DNA of 27,751 nucleotides, taken from IMG/VR virus record IMGVR_UViG_3300020421_000112, positions 1 to 27,751 of that record; one strand, given 5' to 3'. The notes below the pieces were generated by a model that had not been told where the DNA came from, did not search any database, and saw only the letters and a program-made list of their open reading frames with translations. This stretch comes from a virus. A program made the translations under genes and the position numbers. How positions within the stretch are numbered: the first letter of the stretch is position 1; each line of letters begins with the position of its first letter. Shown here one piece after another: positions 5,765 through 11,780 of this stretch.

Positions 5765-6583
5765 TTACATCTTTGCCTTGATAGCGGCATCCATCCAATC
5801 AGCAATCTTTGCTTGAGATGCTGCGGTGGGTAGAATAGCGTGAGGGTTGACTGCCTTCTTCTCTACCAGATACTTTGCTCGCTTACAATCTTGATGACTG
5901 GATTGACCAGAGTGATCAGTATCTGCTTCAGGAGTCCAACCTGCATCCACAGCAAGCATGGTCATCAGAGAACGATCGTCTTTATCAGTGAACAGATAGT
6001 TGTCAGGCACTGTGGAATAATTGATCTGGTTGAGTTCATCATACCAGAAGACCTTATAACCAAGGTTAGTTAGATAACGATTCCAGTGAGCAATGTTATA
6101 TGTCAGTTGCTCAATTTCATTCTCTTCGTTATAGTGATTCTTGACATACTTGAACATGTCAAAATCTTTGGACTTGTACTTATTAGCGTTGTCACCATAT
6201 CCGTTAGCATACAAGACACCAACATATCCTTTGCCAGAGGCATTGAATCCCGTTTTGTCCTCGTTCATAAAGAGTTCATGGCGGGCAAGATGAGGAATAC
6301 CTACCAAAACAATGGTCTCAGCAGCATCAGTACCGTCAAGAACTTCCGTCATTTTACGGAAGTTTCTCATATTGCTGCTACCTAAACGAGCATGGGTAGT
6401 CAGTTCCCAACCATTCTTCTCTGCAAGAAGATGTTTCCAGGTCAGGGCGTTGTTCCTATCCTTATCATAAGCAGTTTCGCCTGGAATACAGCACGCATTC
6501 TTGTACTCTTCCAGGCTCATACCATCAGTGTAACTCGCCCCTGTTCCTTGGGTCCAAGAAGATCCAAACGTAAGGAGTTTCAT
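5765..6583 (-). CDS. SGNH/GDSL-hydrolase-like protein, paralogue 1 (272 aa), catalytic His missing
   Basis: This is the first gene of the array in the direction of transcription. Block I is TFGSSWTQGTGASYTDGM (5-22, Ser9), block II is RLGSSNMRNFR (66-76) and the block III region is IVLVGIPHLARHELF (91-105). Block V has become ILPTAAS (250-256), so the catalytic His is Leu, as in paralogue 3. The shared core NIAHWNRYLTNLGYKVFWYD (163-182) confirms paralogy. It begins directly after a possible 29-codon frame (TAG then ATG) and 49 bases downstream of a GATAAATA late box. It looks somewhat GC-richer than the sulfotransferase gene upstream. Confidence 0.65.
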   Translation of the reverse strand: MKLLTFGSSWTQGTGASYTDGMSLEEYKNACCIPGETAYDKDRNNALTWKHLLAEKNGWELTTHARLGSSNMRNFRKMTEVLDGTDAAETIVLVGIPHLARHELFMNEDKTGFNASGKGYVGVLYANGYGDNANKYKSKDFDMFKYVKNHYNEENEIEQLTYNIAHWNRYLTNLGYKVFWYDELNQINYSTVPDNYLFTDKDDRSLMTMLAVDAGWTPEADTDHSGQSSHQDCKRAKYLVEKKAVNPHAILPTAASQAKIADWMDAAIKAKM

Positions 6584-6673
6584 CTATTCTTCGTGCGATG
6601 GTATAGTGAGCATGATTTTCCATGCCCTCTGGTATTTATCTGATACGAGCTTCCTAAACATCAGCAATGACAT
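6584..6673 (-). CDS. Possible 29-aa leader peptide
   Basis: On the minus strand an ATG at 6673 opens 29 codons (MSLLMFRKLVSDKYQRAWKI at the start) that stop with TAG directly adjacent to the ATG of SGNH paralogue 1. The abutting stop and start suggest coupling, but the frame is very short, has no Shine-Dalgarno sequence, and contains the putative late promoter. A transcript from that promoter would start inside or after it. Confidence 0.25.
   Translation of the reverse strand: MSLLMFRKLVSDKYQRAWKIMLTIPSHEE
6633..6640 (-). promoter_or_regulatory. T4-type late promoter box GATAAATA ahead of the SGNH array
   Basis: GATAAATA reads 6640 to 6633 on the minus strand, 49 bases upstream of SGNH paralogue 1. 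The identical octamer stands ahead of gp25 (11348-11355), and CATAAATA stands ahead of gp8. T4 late promoters use TATAAATA recognised by the phage sigma gp55. This would place the four SGNH-like genes in the late regulon. Confidence 0.55.
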
Positions 6674-6693
6674 CAAAGTCGTTTGATATGCGA

Positions 6694-7674
6694 CTATTTC
6701 TTCCATGAATCTGGTATATAACCGAAGGTATTTTGAAAATCGTTATAGTATCTAGACATTATGTGAACTGCTCTACAATATTCCTCGTCAGTCAACTCTT
6801 CAATGTCACTTGCCCACTGATCTTTGAGGAATTCGTGCTGTGGAGCGTTCTTTCCCATGAAGGGAACGTAAGCATTTTCATGAATTTTCTCAACTTTATA
6901 TGACAAGAAATCAGAAATTTGTTGTAATTGATTTTTTTCTTGTTTTTTATCCCAAAAATCTTCCATTATAACAGTATAAACGTTCTCTTTACCAAAAACA
7001 TCGACGTATTTGGCATAACCTCCTCGGTAATCTGAATTATTTGAGTACCAACCTTGCGTAAGATAGTGAAAAAAGAGTTTTGTATGCTTTTTTCGTCGAA
7101 CTAATGACTGAATTCTGAAATCGTGGTGATTTTTTGACCCAAAATCAAGAGTGTTGGCAAAAAAACTGCCAATTTCCGAATAAAAACGCCTTACTGGGTC
7201 GCGAAATTCCATCATGACCTTGATTTCAAAGTGATCGAGCAGTTTTGGAGCGATCATCTTCAAAAATCCGTAATCTAAACCCCAATTTCCGTTGCAAAAA
7301 TCACAAACCGCAGCATAATCGTTTTTTATGTTGTCCCAGTGCTTCAAATAGTACTCAATATAGTCATCAAGTTTGATTTTATTCCTAAAAAAGATATCCA
7401 TCGGGGTGTCCTTGGCAATTTCGTTGCGACCTGATAGAATACTGCCCCAAGGATGGTCATGTGGGCGCTTACCCTTTGATCCCTTCAATGCAGGAGAGTT
7501 TGCTATCTTGAAAATCTCATTGAAAGAGTCATCATTTTTCTCTAGTTTCACCAAAAACCAATTTTCTTTATAATGTCCCTGATGAGCGTACTTATTGTCC
7601 AACGCAAGGGTGTAAAACATGGGCGTGGTTGCCGACCACCCAGTGCCAGGATTTATTAGTAGCGTTGGTTTCAT
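6694..7674 (-). CDS. Sulfotransferase-like protein, paralogue 2 (326 aa)
   Basis: The N-terminal P-loop-like motif NPGTGWSATTPMFYTL (8-23) and the FRDPVRRFYS motif (157-166) are the two PAPS-binding elements of the sulfotransferase fold. The blocks NKYAHQGHYKE, VIMEDFW (236-241), HENAYVP and the C-terminal TFGYIPDSW are shared with paralogue 3, its divergent neighbour, at high similarity along the whole length. Trp stands where the canonical P-loop Lys is expected. The gene is divergently arranged from 7708 with only 33 bases between starts. It looks visibly AT-richer than the baseplate genes, with long A and T runs. No signal peptide. Acceptor unknown; a sugar or tyrosine hydroxyl is the usual kind. 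Confidence 0.75.
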   Translation of the reverse strand: MKPTLLINPGTGWSATTPMFYTLALDNKYAHQGHYKENWFLVKLEKNDDSFNEIFKIANSPALKGSKGKRPHDHPWGSILSGRNEIAKDTPMDIFFRNKIKLDDYIEYYLKHWDNIKNDYAAVCDFCNGNWGLDYGFLKMIAPKLLDHFEIKVMMEFRDPVRRFYSEIGSFFANTLDFGSKNHHDFRIQSLVRRKKHTKLFFHYLTQGWYSNNSDYRGGYAKYVDVFGKENVYTVIMEDFWDKKQEKNQLQQISDFLSYKVEKIHENAYVPFMGKNAPQHEFLKDQWASDIEELTDEEYCRAVHIMSRYYNDFQNTFGYIPDSWKK

Positions 7675-7676
7675 AA

Positions 7677-7701
7677 ACCTATATATTGTACAAAAGGGAG
7701 G
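7677..7701 (+). promoter_or_regulatory. ACCTATATA promoter-like motif and strong ribosome site
   Basis: ACCTATATA at 7677-7685 is one of three copies in the window, each shortly upstream of a + strand gene. It is followed by GGGAGG at 7696-7701, a strong Shine-Dalgarno sequence six bases before the ATG at 7708. The 33-base divergent gap must serve the minus-strand sulfotransferase as well. Confidence 0.45.
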
Positions 7702-7707
7702 TCACTT

Positions 7708-7866
7708 ATGCCCTATGATGTCTATCTAGACAAAAAAATTATTTTCACAGAGTTGACTAAAGAGCAAGCAGAAGATATTCAGATTACAATGCAAAGAATG
7801 ATCATGGCGGGTATAAAAACTGACTATACAATTGAACAAATTAGAGTTGAATTGTCCGAACCATGA
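7708..7866 (+). CDS. Small YDVY-type hypothetical protein (52 aa)
   Basis: A strong Shine-Dalgarno sequence (GGGAGG) precedes the ATG, and the TGA overlaps the ATG of the sulfotransferase gene (ATGA at 7863-7866), so the frame is well supported despite its length. The product starts MPYDVYLDKKIIFTELTKEQ, then a helix, then YTIEQIRVELSEP. The opening strand, acidic turn, second strand and T-containing helix recall the 54-aa product at 11154 (YDIWVNGTRIHASIT). Both probably belong to one family of very small phage proteins. Function unknown. Confidence 0.7.
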   Translation: MPYDVYLDKKIIFTELTKEQAEDIQITMQRMIMAGIKTDYTIEQIRVELSEP

Positions 7867-8756
7867 AACCTACCTTATTTTTGAATGTTGGTACCGGATG
7901 GTCTGGTACAACTCCATTATATTATACTTTAGGTTGGTATAACAAGTATTGCCATGCTGGGCATCGGAAAGAGAAGGGATATTTGTGGTTGATAAACTTG
8001 ACGGAAGAAAAAAAGACCTTTGAGCGGGTTAGATTTTACAAAGAGTTTTTTGGTCCGTCAAAAGAATCAAAGTCAACTAGAAAACCTAAGATATTTACAC
8101 ATCAGTCTCCTTATGTTGTAGGAAAGTGGACTGAGGAAGAAATAAAGTATTTTTGGTCTCCTCCATTTACTCTAGAAAAATATATTGAGTATTACGAGAA
8201 GCATTGGGACAATATCAAAGACGATTATAAGGCAGTAGCAGATTTTAGCAACCCAAACGGGTATTGTGATGAAAATTTTATCATGTCGATTGCTCCTGAC
8301 CTAAAAAGACACTTTGATGTAAAAATTAGCATTATTTTCCGAGATCCAATTCGCAGATTGTGGTCTATGCGGCAAAAACAAAATCCTCATGACCCAGTTC
8401 GCCATTTTATGAAATCTGGAGTCGATTTTGGGTATGCAGAAATGTTTTTGAAGTGGGCAATGGCATTTGGGTCGGAAAATTGTCATATGACGATTATGGA
8501 GGATTTTTGGAATGGAGAAACCCAATCATTGTCGGATTTTATAGGATATGAAATCAAGGAGGTCCACAAAAACGCATATGTGCCGGATTTAGGTCCAGCA
8601 GCACCCCATATACAGTATTTGAACGATCAGTGGGAATCTGACGTGATGCATATGCCAAAAGAAACTATGGAATATGCAAAAGAAATGTGTAGACCAATAT
8701 ATGACAATTTTAGAATGTATTTCGGGTATCTTCCCCAAAGATGGGAAATAAAGTAG
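7863..8756 (+). CDS. Sulfotransferase-like protein, paralogue 3 (297 aa)
   Basis: The protein begins MKPTLFLNVGTGWSGTTPLY, with the P-loop-like motif at 9-18, and has FRDPIRRLWS at 159-168, where Ser168 is in the position of the conserved 3'-phosphate-binding Ser. The blocks HWDNIKDDYKAVADF (114-128), IMEDFW and KNAYVPDLGPAAPH are near copies of paralogue 2. Compared with NDST-type motifs (GFQKTGTTAL), the Lys is replaced by Trp. It overlaps the short gene before it by ATGA and is 27 bases from the next one. It lies upstream of a carbamoyltransferase on the same strand, a typical grouping of glycan-tailoring genes. Confidence 0.78.
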   Translation: MKPTLFLNVGTGWSGTTPLYYTLGWYNKYCHAGHRKEKGYLWLINLTEEKKTFERVRFYKEFFGPSKESKSTRKPKIFTHQSPYVVGKWTEEEIKYFWSPPFTLEKYIEYYEKHWDNIKDDYKAVADFSNPNGYCDENFIMSIAPDLKRHFDVKISIIFRDPIRRLWSMRQKQNPHDPVRHFMKSGVDFGYAEMFLKWAMAFGSENCHMTIMEDFWNGETQSLSDFIGYEIKEVHKNAYVPDLGPAAPHIQYLNDQWESDVMHMPKETMEYAKEMCRPIYDNFRMYFGYLPQRWEIK

Positions 8757-8783
8757 TATACATAGAACGCACTACTTATTCAT

Positions 8784-8903
8784 ATGTTCAATCCGTTCTC
8801 TTGGTTGATACTACAGTGGCGGTTGCGTCAGATTCGTCGAATGGACCCGTTCATCTACGAAGATGACTGTGATATGGATGAGGAACCAAATCCTGAAGAA
8901 TGA
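8784..8903 (+). CDS. Very small hypothetical protein (39 aa) coupled to carbamoyltransferase
   Basis: The ATG at 8784 opens 39 codons, and the TGA overlaps the carbamoyltransferase ATG (ATGA at 8900-8903). The product has a short hydrophobic and aromatic start (MFNPFSWLILQW), a basic middle (RLRQIRR) and a very acidic end (EDDCDMDEEPNPEE). It is too short for a transmembrane claim; an amphipathic membrane-surface helix is possible. The exact overlap is the chief support. Confidence 0.55.
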   Translation: MFNPFSWLILQWRLRQIRRMDPFIYEDDCDMDEEPNPEE

Positions 8904-10285
8904 TTGGTTTTTCCGAAGGTTTTCATGACTCAGCAGTTGCAGTAGTTCATGAAGACAGAATTGTCTTTGCTACACACGGCGAAAGATACTCAAAGAAGAA
9001 ACATGACAAATATCTTTGTGATGAAGCTGCATTTATGGCGGAAGCACTGAATACGTATGATGATGTCTATGCTTTCTATGAAAAACCTTTTCCTAAGCGG
9101 ATGAGGCAGTTTTTTGCTGGTCAGAGACACTGGAGCAAACCTAGGCAACTAAGATTTCGGCCTACGATAGATTTTACCCATCATTTGTCTCATGCTGCCG
9201 CAGCATTCCAAACTTCGGTGTTTGAGCAGTCAGCATGTGTTGTTGTAGACAGTATTGGTGAATTTGACTGTAGTTCAGTCTGGGTTGCCAATATGATTGA
9301 CGGAAGAGCGAAATATACGAAAGTCTGGTCTAAGAAGTATCCAAAGTCGATTGGTCTCTGGTATTCTGCTCTAACGAAGTATGCCGGTCTTCGTCCTTTG
9401 GATGAGGAGTATATTTTTATGGGTATGGCGGCATTTGGCGAAAATAAGCACGAACACCAACTCAGACATCTCCTGAAGGAAAATAATCATCGGGGAGTCC
9501 GTATCGACTTCTCCAACTCAACTTTTGATTTGGCAAAGAGTGCCCAAGTTGTTTTGGAACAAGAACTAACCAAAATCTTCAAGATAGCACTTGAGTACAG
9601 CAATAACGTCTGTTATGGTGGTGGGGTTGCTCTAAACTGCGTTGCTAATACTAAACTGCGGGAAATGTGTAATCTATGGATTATGCCTAACCCAGGAGAT
9701 GCTGGAGCAGCGTTAGGTGCTGCATTGTTAGTATCTGGTAAGAAAGTGCAGTGGACGCCTTACTGTGGACATAATATTGAACGTAAGATTGATCCTAAGG
9801 ATGTTGTTCAGTGTTTGCTTGAAAACGGGGTTGTAGGTGTTGCAAATGGCAAAGCAGAGTATGGTCCCCGTGCTTTAGGAAACAGATCACTTCTGGCGGA
9901 TCCTAGGAAAGCCGAAAACAAAGAAAAACTAAATCGCATCAAAAAACGCCAGAAATTCCGGCCTTTTGCTCCCGCAATCCTAGAAGAGCATTGTCGGGAT
10001 TATTTTGATATGAATCATTCGCATTCTAGGTATATGTCGTATGTCTATGATTGTTTGCGTCCTGAGGAGATTCCTGCCGCTGTACACGTTGATAATAGTG
10101 CGCGAGTACAAACTGTACCCGAGACCTCTAGCAGCATCCTAAGACCTATCCTAGAGGAGTGGTATCGTGTCACAGGTTGTCCTGCACTACTCAACACTTC
10201 ATTGAACATAAGGGGCAAACCCATGGTCAATGATTGGGGTGATGCACTGGATTTTCAGGCAAAGTATAACGTAAAAGTGTTCTAA
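8900..10285 (+). CDS. NodU/CmcH-family O-carbamoyltransferase (461 aa)
   Basis: Family members transfer a carbamoyl group from carbamoyl phosphate, through carbamoyl-AMP, to a sugar or antibiotic hydroxyl. The N-terminal Kae1-like domain shows GFHDSA (7-12, His9), ERYSKKKHD, HHLSHAAAAF (94-103) with the H-x3-H metal pair, GGGVALN (240-246) and GDAGAALGAA (266-275) with a probable metal-binding Asp. The C-terminal domain shows GPRALGNRSL (322-331), FRPFAPAIL (353-361), SARVQTV and NTSLNIRGKPMV (432-443). All signature motifs are intact. At 461 aa it is shorter than the usual 550-600, with trimming in the middle and at the C-terminus. Likely acceptor: a surface glycan of host or virion, inferred from the neighbouring genes. 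Confidence 0.9.
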   Translation: MIGFSEGFHDSAVAVVHEDRIVFATHGERYSKKKHDKYLCDEAAFMAEALNTYDDVYAFYEKPFPKRMRQFFAGQRHWSKPRQLRFRPTIDFTHHLSHAAAAFQTSVFEQSACVVVDSIGEFDCSSVWVANMIDGRAKYTKVWSKKYPKSIGLWYSALTKYAGLRPLDEEYIFMGMAAFGENKHEHQLRHLLKENNHRGVRIDFSNSTFDLAKSAQVVLEQELTKIFKIALEYSNNVCYGGGVALNCVANTKLREMCNLWIMPNPGDAGAALGAALLVSGKKVQWTPYCGHNIERKIDPKDVVQCLLENGVVGVANGKAEYGPRALGNRSLLADPRKAENKEKLNRIKKRQKFRPFAPAILEEHCRDYFDMNHSHSRYMSYVYDCLRPEEIPAAVHVDNSARVQTVPETSSSILRPILEEWYRVTGCPALLNTSLNIRGKPMVNDWGDALDFQAKYNVKVF

Positions 10286-10314
10286 TTGTCGTAACCTATA
10301 TAAGGTGGTATAAT
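10286..10314 (+). promoter_or_regulatory. Sigma-70-like promoter TTGTCG-17-TATAAT with ACCTATATA inside
   Basis: TTGTCG at 10286-10291 and TATAAT at 10309-10314 are 17 bases apart, and the spacer contains ACCTATATA (10294-10302). The start of the glycosyltransferase gene is 23 bases after the -10 box. Its -10 is a perfect consensus, so host RNA polymerase could use it. Confidence 0.45.
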
Positions 10315-10337
10315 TGAATTGACAAACCTTTCATTTC

Positions 10338-11105
10338 ATGGCAAAAGGATTCCGGGTGGTTACGACTCCACCTGAAAGCGAGGACGCTAAAAAAAAGTCT
10401 GAAGAGTTTAGTATTGAAGCTGCACGCGAACTGGTAAAGGGAAAAACGTTTGTTTTCTGCCTTCCTGGTCGTACAGTTTCATACATCTACCTGAAGAATT
10501 TTGTGCAACTCGCTTTTGAGATTGTGCAGCGTGGAGGTTCTTTGCAAATCTCCCAAGACTATTCGTCCATGGTCAACTTTGCCCGATGTAAGTGTTTGGG
10601 TGCTAATGTTCTCCAGGGTCCAGATCAGAAACCTTGGCAAGGCAACCTGAAGTATGATTATCAGTTGTGGATTGATAGTGATATTGTTTTTGGTCTAGAG
10701 CAGTTCTACCGTCTCCTTTGGATGGATAAAGATATTGCTGGTGGTTGGTATGTGACTGAAGACGGACAGACTACCTCTGTTGCTCACTGGTTGGAAGAAG
10801 AAGATTTCAAAAACAACGGCGGCGTGATGAACCATGAGATGCTGGATGGCATCCAGAAGCGTCGTAAACCGTTCACTGTGGACTACACCGGTTTTGGTTG
10901 GTTGCTAATCAAGTATGGAGTCTTTGAGCACGAGAAGATGAAGTATCCTTGGTTTGCTCCACAGATGCAGGTCTTTGAATCTGGTGAAGTACAAGACATG
11001 TGTGGCGAAGATGTGTCATTCTGTCTTGAAGCACAGAAGGCAGGTTTTGAAATCTGGTGTGACCCTAAATGTCGAGTTGGACACGAAAAGACTCGCATTA
11101 TTTGA
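10338..11105 (+). CDS. GT-A-like glycosyltransferase (255 aa)
   Basis: After a charged N-terminus, FVFCLPGRTVSYIYLKNF (38-55) opens a Rossmann-like domain. WIDSDIVF (111-118) supplies the DxD metal and nucleotide-sugar motif (Asp113, Asp115). Next come AGGWYV, the GFGWLLIK strand (185-192), then GEDVSFCLEAQKAGFEIW (223-240) with the acidic ED typical of the acceptor-side catalytic base, and VGHEK with His249 as a possible metal ligand. The length is normal for a single-domain GT-A enzyme. No membrane anchor. It is preceded by its own promoter-like region and followed by a short gene and a terminator. A role with the carbamoyl- and sulfotransferases on one glycan is inferred from context only. 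Confidence 0.75.
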   Translation: MAKGFRVVTTPPESEDAKKKSEEFSIEAARELVKGKTFVFCLPGRTVSYIYLKNFVQLAFEIVQRGGSLQISQDYSSMVNFARCKCLGANVLQGPDQKPWQGNLKYDYQLWIDSDIVFGLEQFYRLLWMDKDIAGGWYVTEDGQTTSVAHWLEEEDFKNNGGVMNHEMLDGIQKRRKPFTVDYTGFGWLLIKYGVFEHEKMKYPWFAPQMQVFESGEVQDMCGEDVSFCLEAQKAGFEIWCDPKCRVGHEKTRII

Positions 11106-11122
11106 TTTCAATTATCTAATAT

Positions 11123-11133
11123 ACCTATATAAT
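11123..11133 (+). promoter_or_regulatory. ACCTATATA motif running into a TATAAT box
   Basis: The third copy of ACCTATATA (11123-11131) overlaps TATAAT (11128-11133), 20 bases before the ATG of the short gene at 11154. No good -35 box at the right spacing is visible. Confidence 0.35.
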
Positions 11134-11153
11134 TGAGTCTGTGCCATAGGTAT

Positions 11154-11318
11154 ATGGATCTATATGACATCTGGGTGAATGGAACAAGAATTCACGCTTC
11201 TATAACAGAAGCAGAGATGGAAGAATATTCTCAAGACCTTGCTGATGAATACTATGCAAACGGTTACCCACACCCAAATGATGTAGAGATTTGTTACCTA
11301 GGACATGAGGGGGTCTAA
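11154..11318 (+). CDS. Small YDIW-type hypothetical protein (54 aa)
   Basis: A TTG at 11133 could extend the frame by seven codons, but the ATG at 11154 is the better start, because the longer version would begin inside the TATAAT-like box. The product starts MDLYDIWVNGTRIHASITEA, has an acidic helix (EMEEYSQDLADEYYANG) and ends with PHPNDVEICYLGHEGV. It shares its opening pattern with the 52-aa protein at 7708. The stop codon lies in the terminator stem. Function unknown. Confidence 0.65.
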   Translation: MDLYDIWVNGTRIHASITEAEMEEYSQDLADEYYANGYPHPNDVEICYLGHEGV

Positions 11319-11334
11319 AAAGACCTCCTTTTTT
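11309..11334 (+). terminator. Rho-independent terminator before the baseplate operon
   Basis: GGGGGTCT (11309-11316) pairs with AGACCTCC (11321-11328), eight pairs with one G-T, around an AAAA tetraloop, followed by six T residues. It insulates the upstream accessory genes from the late baseplate operon, which starts with its own promoter a few bases further on. Confidence 0.88.
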
Positions 11335-11340
11335 GTGCCT

Positions 11341-11355
11341 CTAAATAGATAAATA
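11341..11355 (+). promoter_or_regulatory. T4-type late promoter CTAAATA/GATAAATA ahead of gp25
   Basis: CTAAATA (11341-11347) is followed directly by GATAAATA (11348-11355). The second box ends 20 bases before the GTG start of gp25, and the ribosome-binding TTAGGG lies in between. The position just after a terminator and before the first baseplate gene is what a late promoter should have. Confidence 0.65.
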
Positions 11356-11375
11356 TACGAGATATTAGGGTCACT

Positions 11376-11780
11376 GTGCCTATTCAGAGAACGTCGGAGG
11401 GTTTCAAGGATATTTCATTATCCATGAAAACTCATCCAGTTACTAAAGACATAATTCCTCTGAAGAACGAAGATGCCATCAAGCGTTCCGTTCAAAACTT
11501 GGTCCGTATCCGATTAGGCGAAGTATTTTTCAATACACTTCTGGGAACAAGAATTACCGCTTCGTTATTTGAGTTAGCGAACGATGATTACATTGATCCC
11601 ATCCGAGGAGAGATTGAGACTACAATAACCAACTTTGAACCAAGGGTTGACCTGACAGACATTCAGGTTATTAGCAGACCCGATGATAATGCACTTGCGG
11701 TGACTATTAGTTACGACATTGTGGGACTGACTAGACCTGCTCAGTCGGTATCATTCATACTTGAACCTACTAGGCTATAA
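11376..11780 (+). CDS. 25: Baseplate wedge protein gp25 (134 aa), GTG start
   Basis: A member of the gpW/gp25 family, whose T4 homologue is 132 aa and forms part of the wedge core next to the sheath-initiation site. Recognisable blocks are the central helix and loop KRSVQNLVRIRLGEVFF, then GTRITASLFELANDDY, then the conserved helix with TITNFEPRVDLTDIQV, matching T4 VRNYEPRIDKLAV. The start codon is GTG, with TAGGG seven bases upstream. No in-frame ATG precedes the conserved region. Its TAA overlaps the gp6 ATG (TAATG), so the two are translationally coupled. Confidence 0.95.
   Translation: MPIQRTSEGFKDISLSMKTHPVTKDIIPLKNEDAIKRSVQNLVRIRLGEVFFNTLLGTRITASLFELANDDYIDPIRGEIETTITNFEPRVDLTDIQVISRPDDNALAVTISYDIVGLTRPAQSVSFILEPTRL

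Noticed and set aside
6672-6687. Perfect palindrome ATCAAA-GTCG-TTTGAT after the sulfotransferase stop
   Set aside because: AT-rich stem of six pairs and no T-tract follows on either strand, so I do not call it a terminator.
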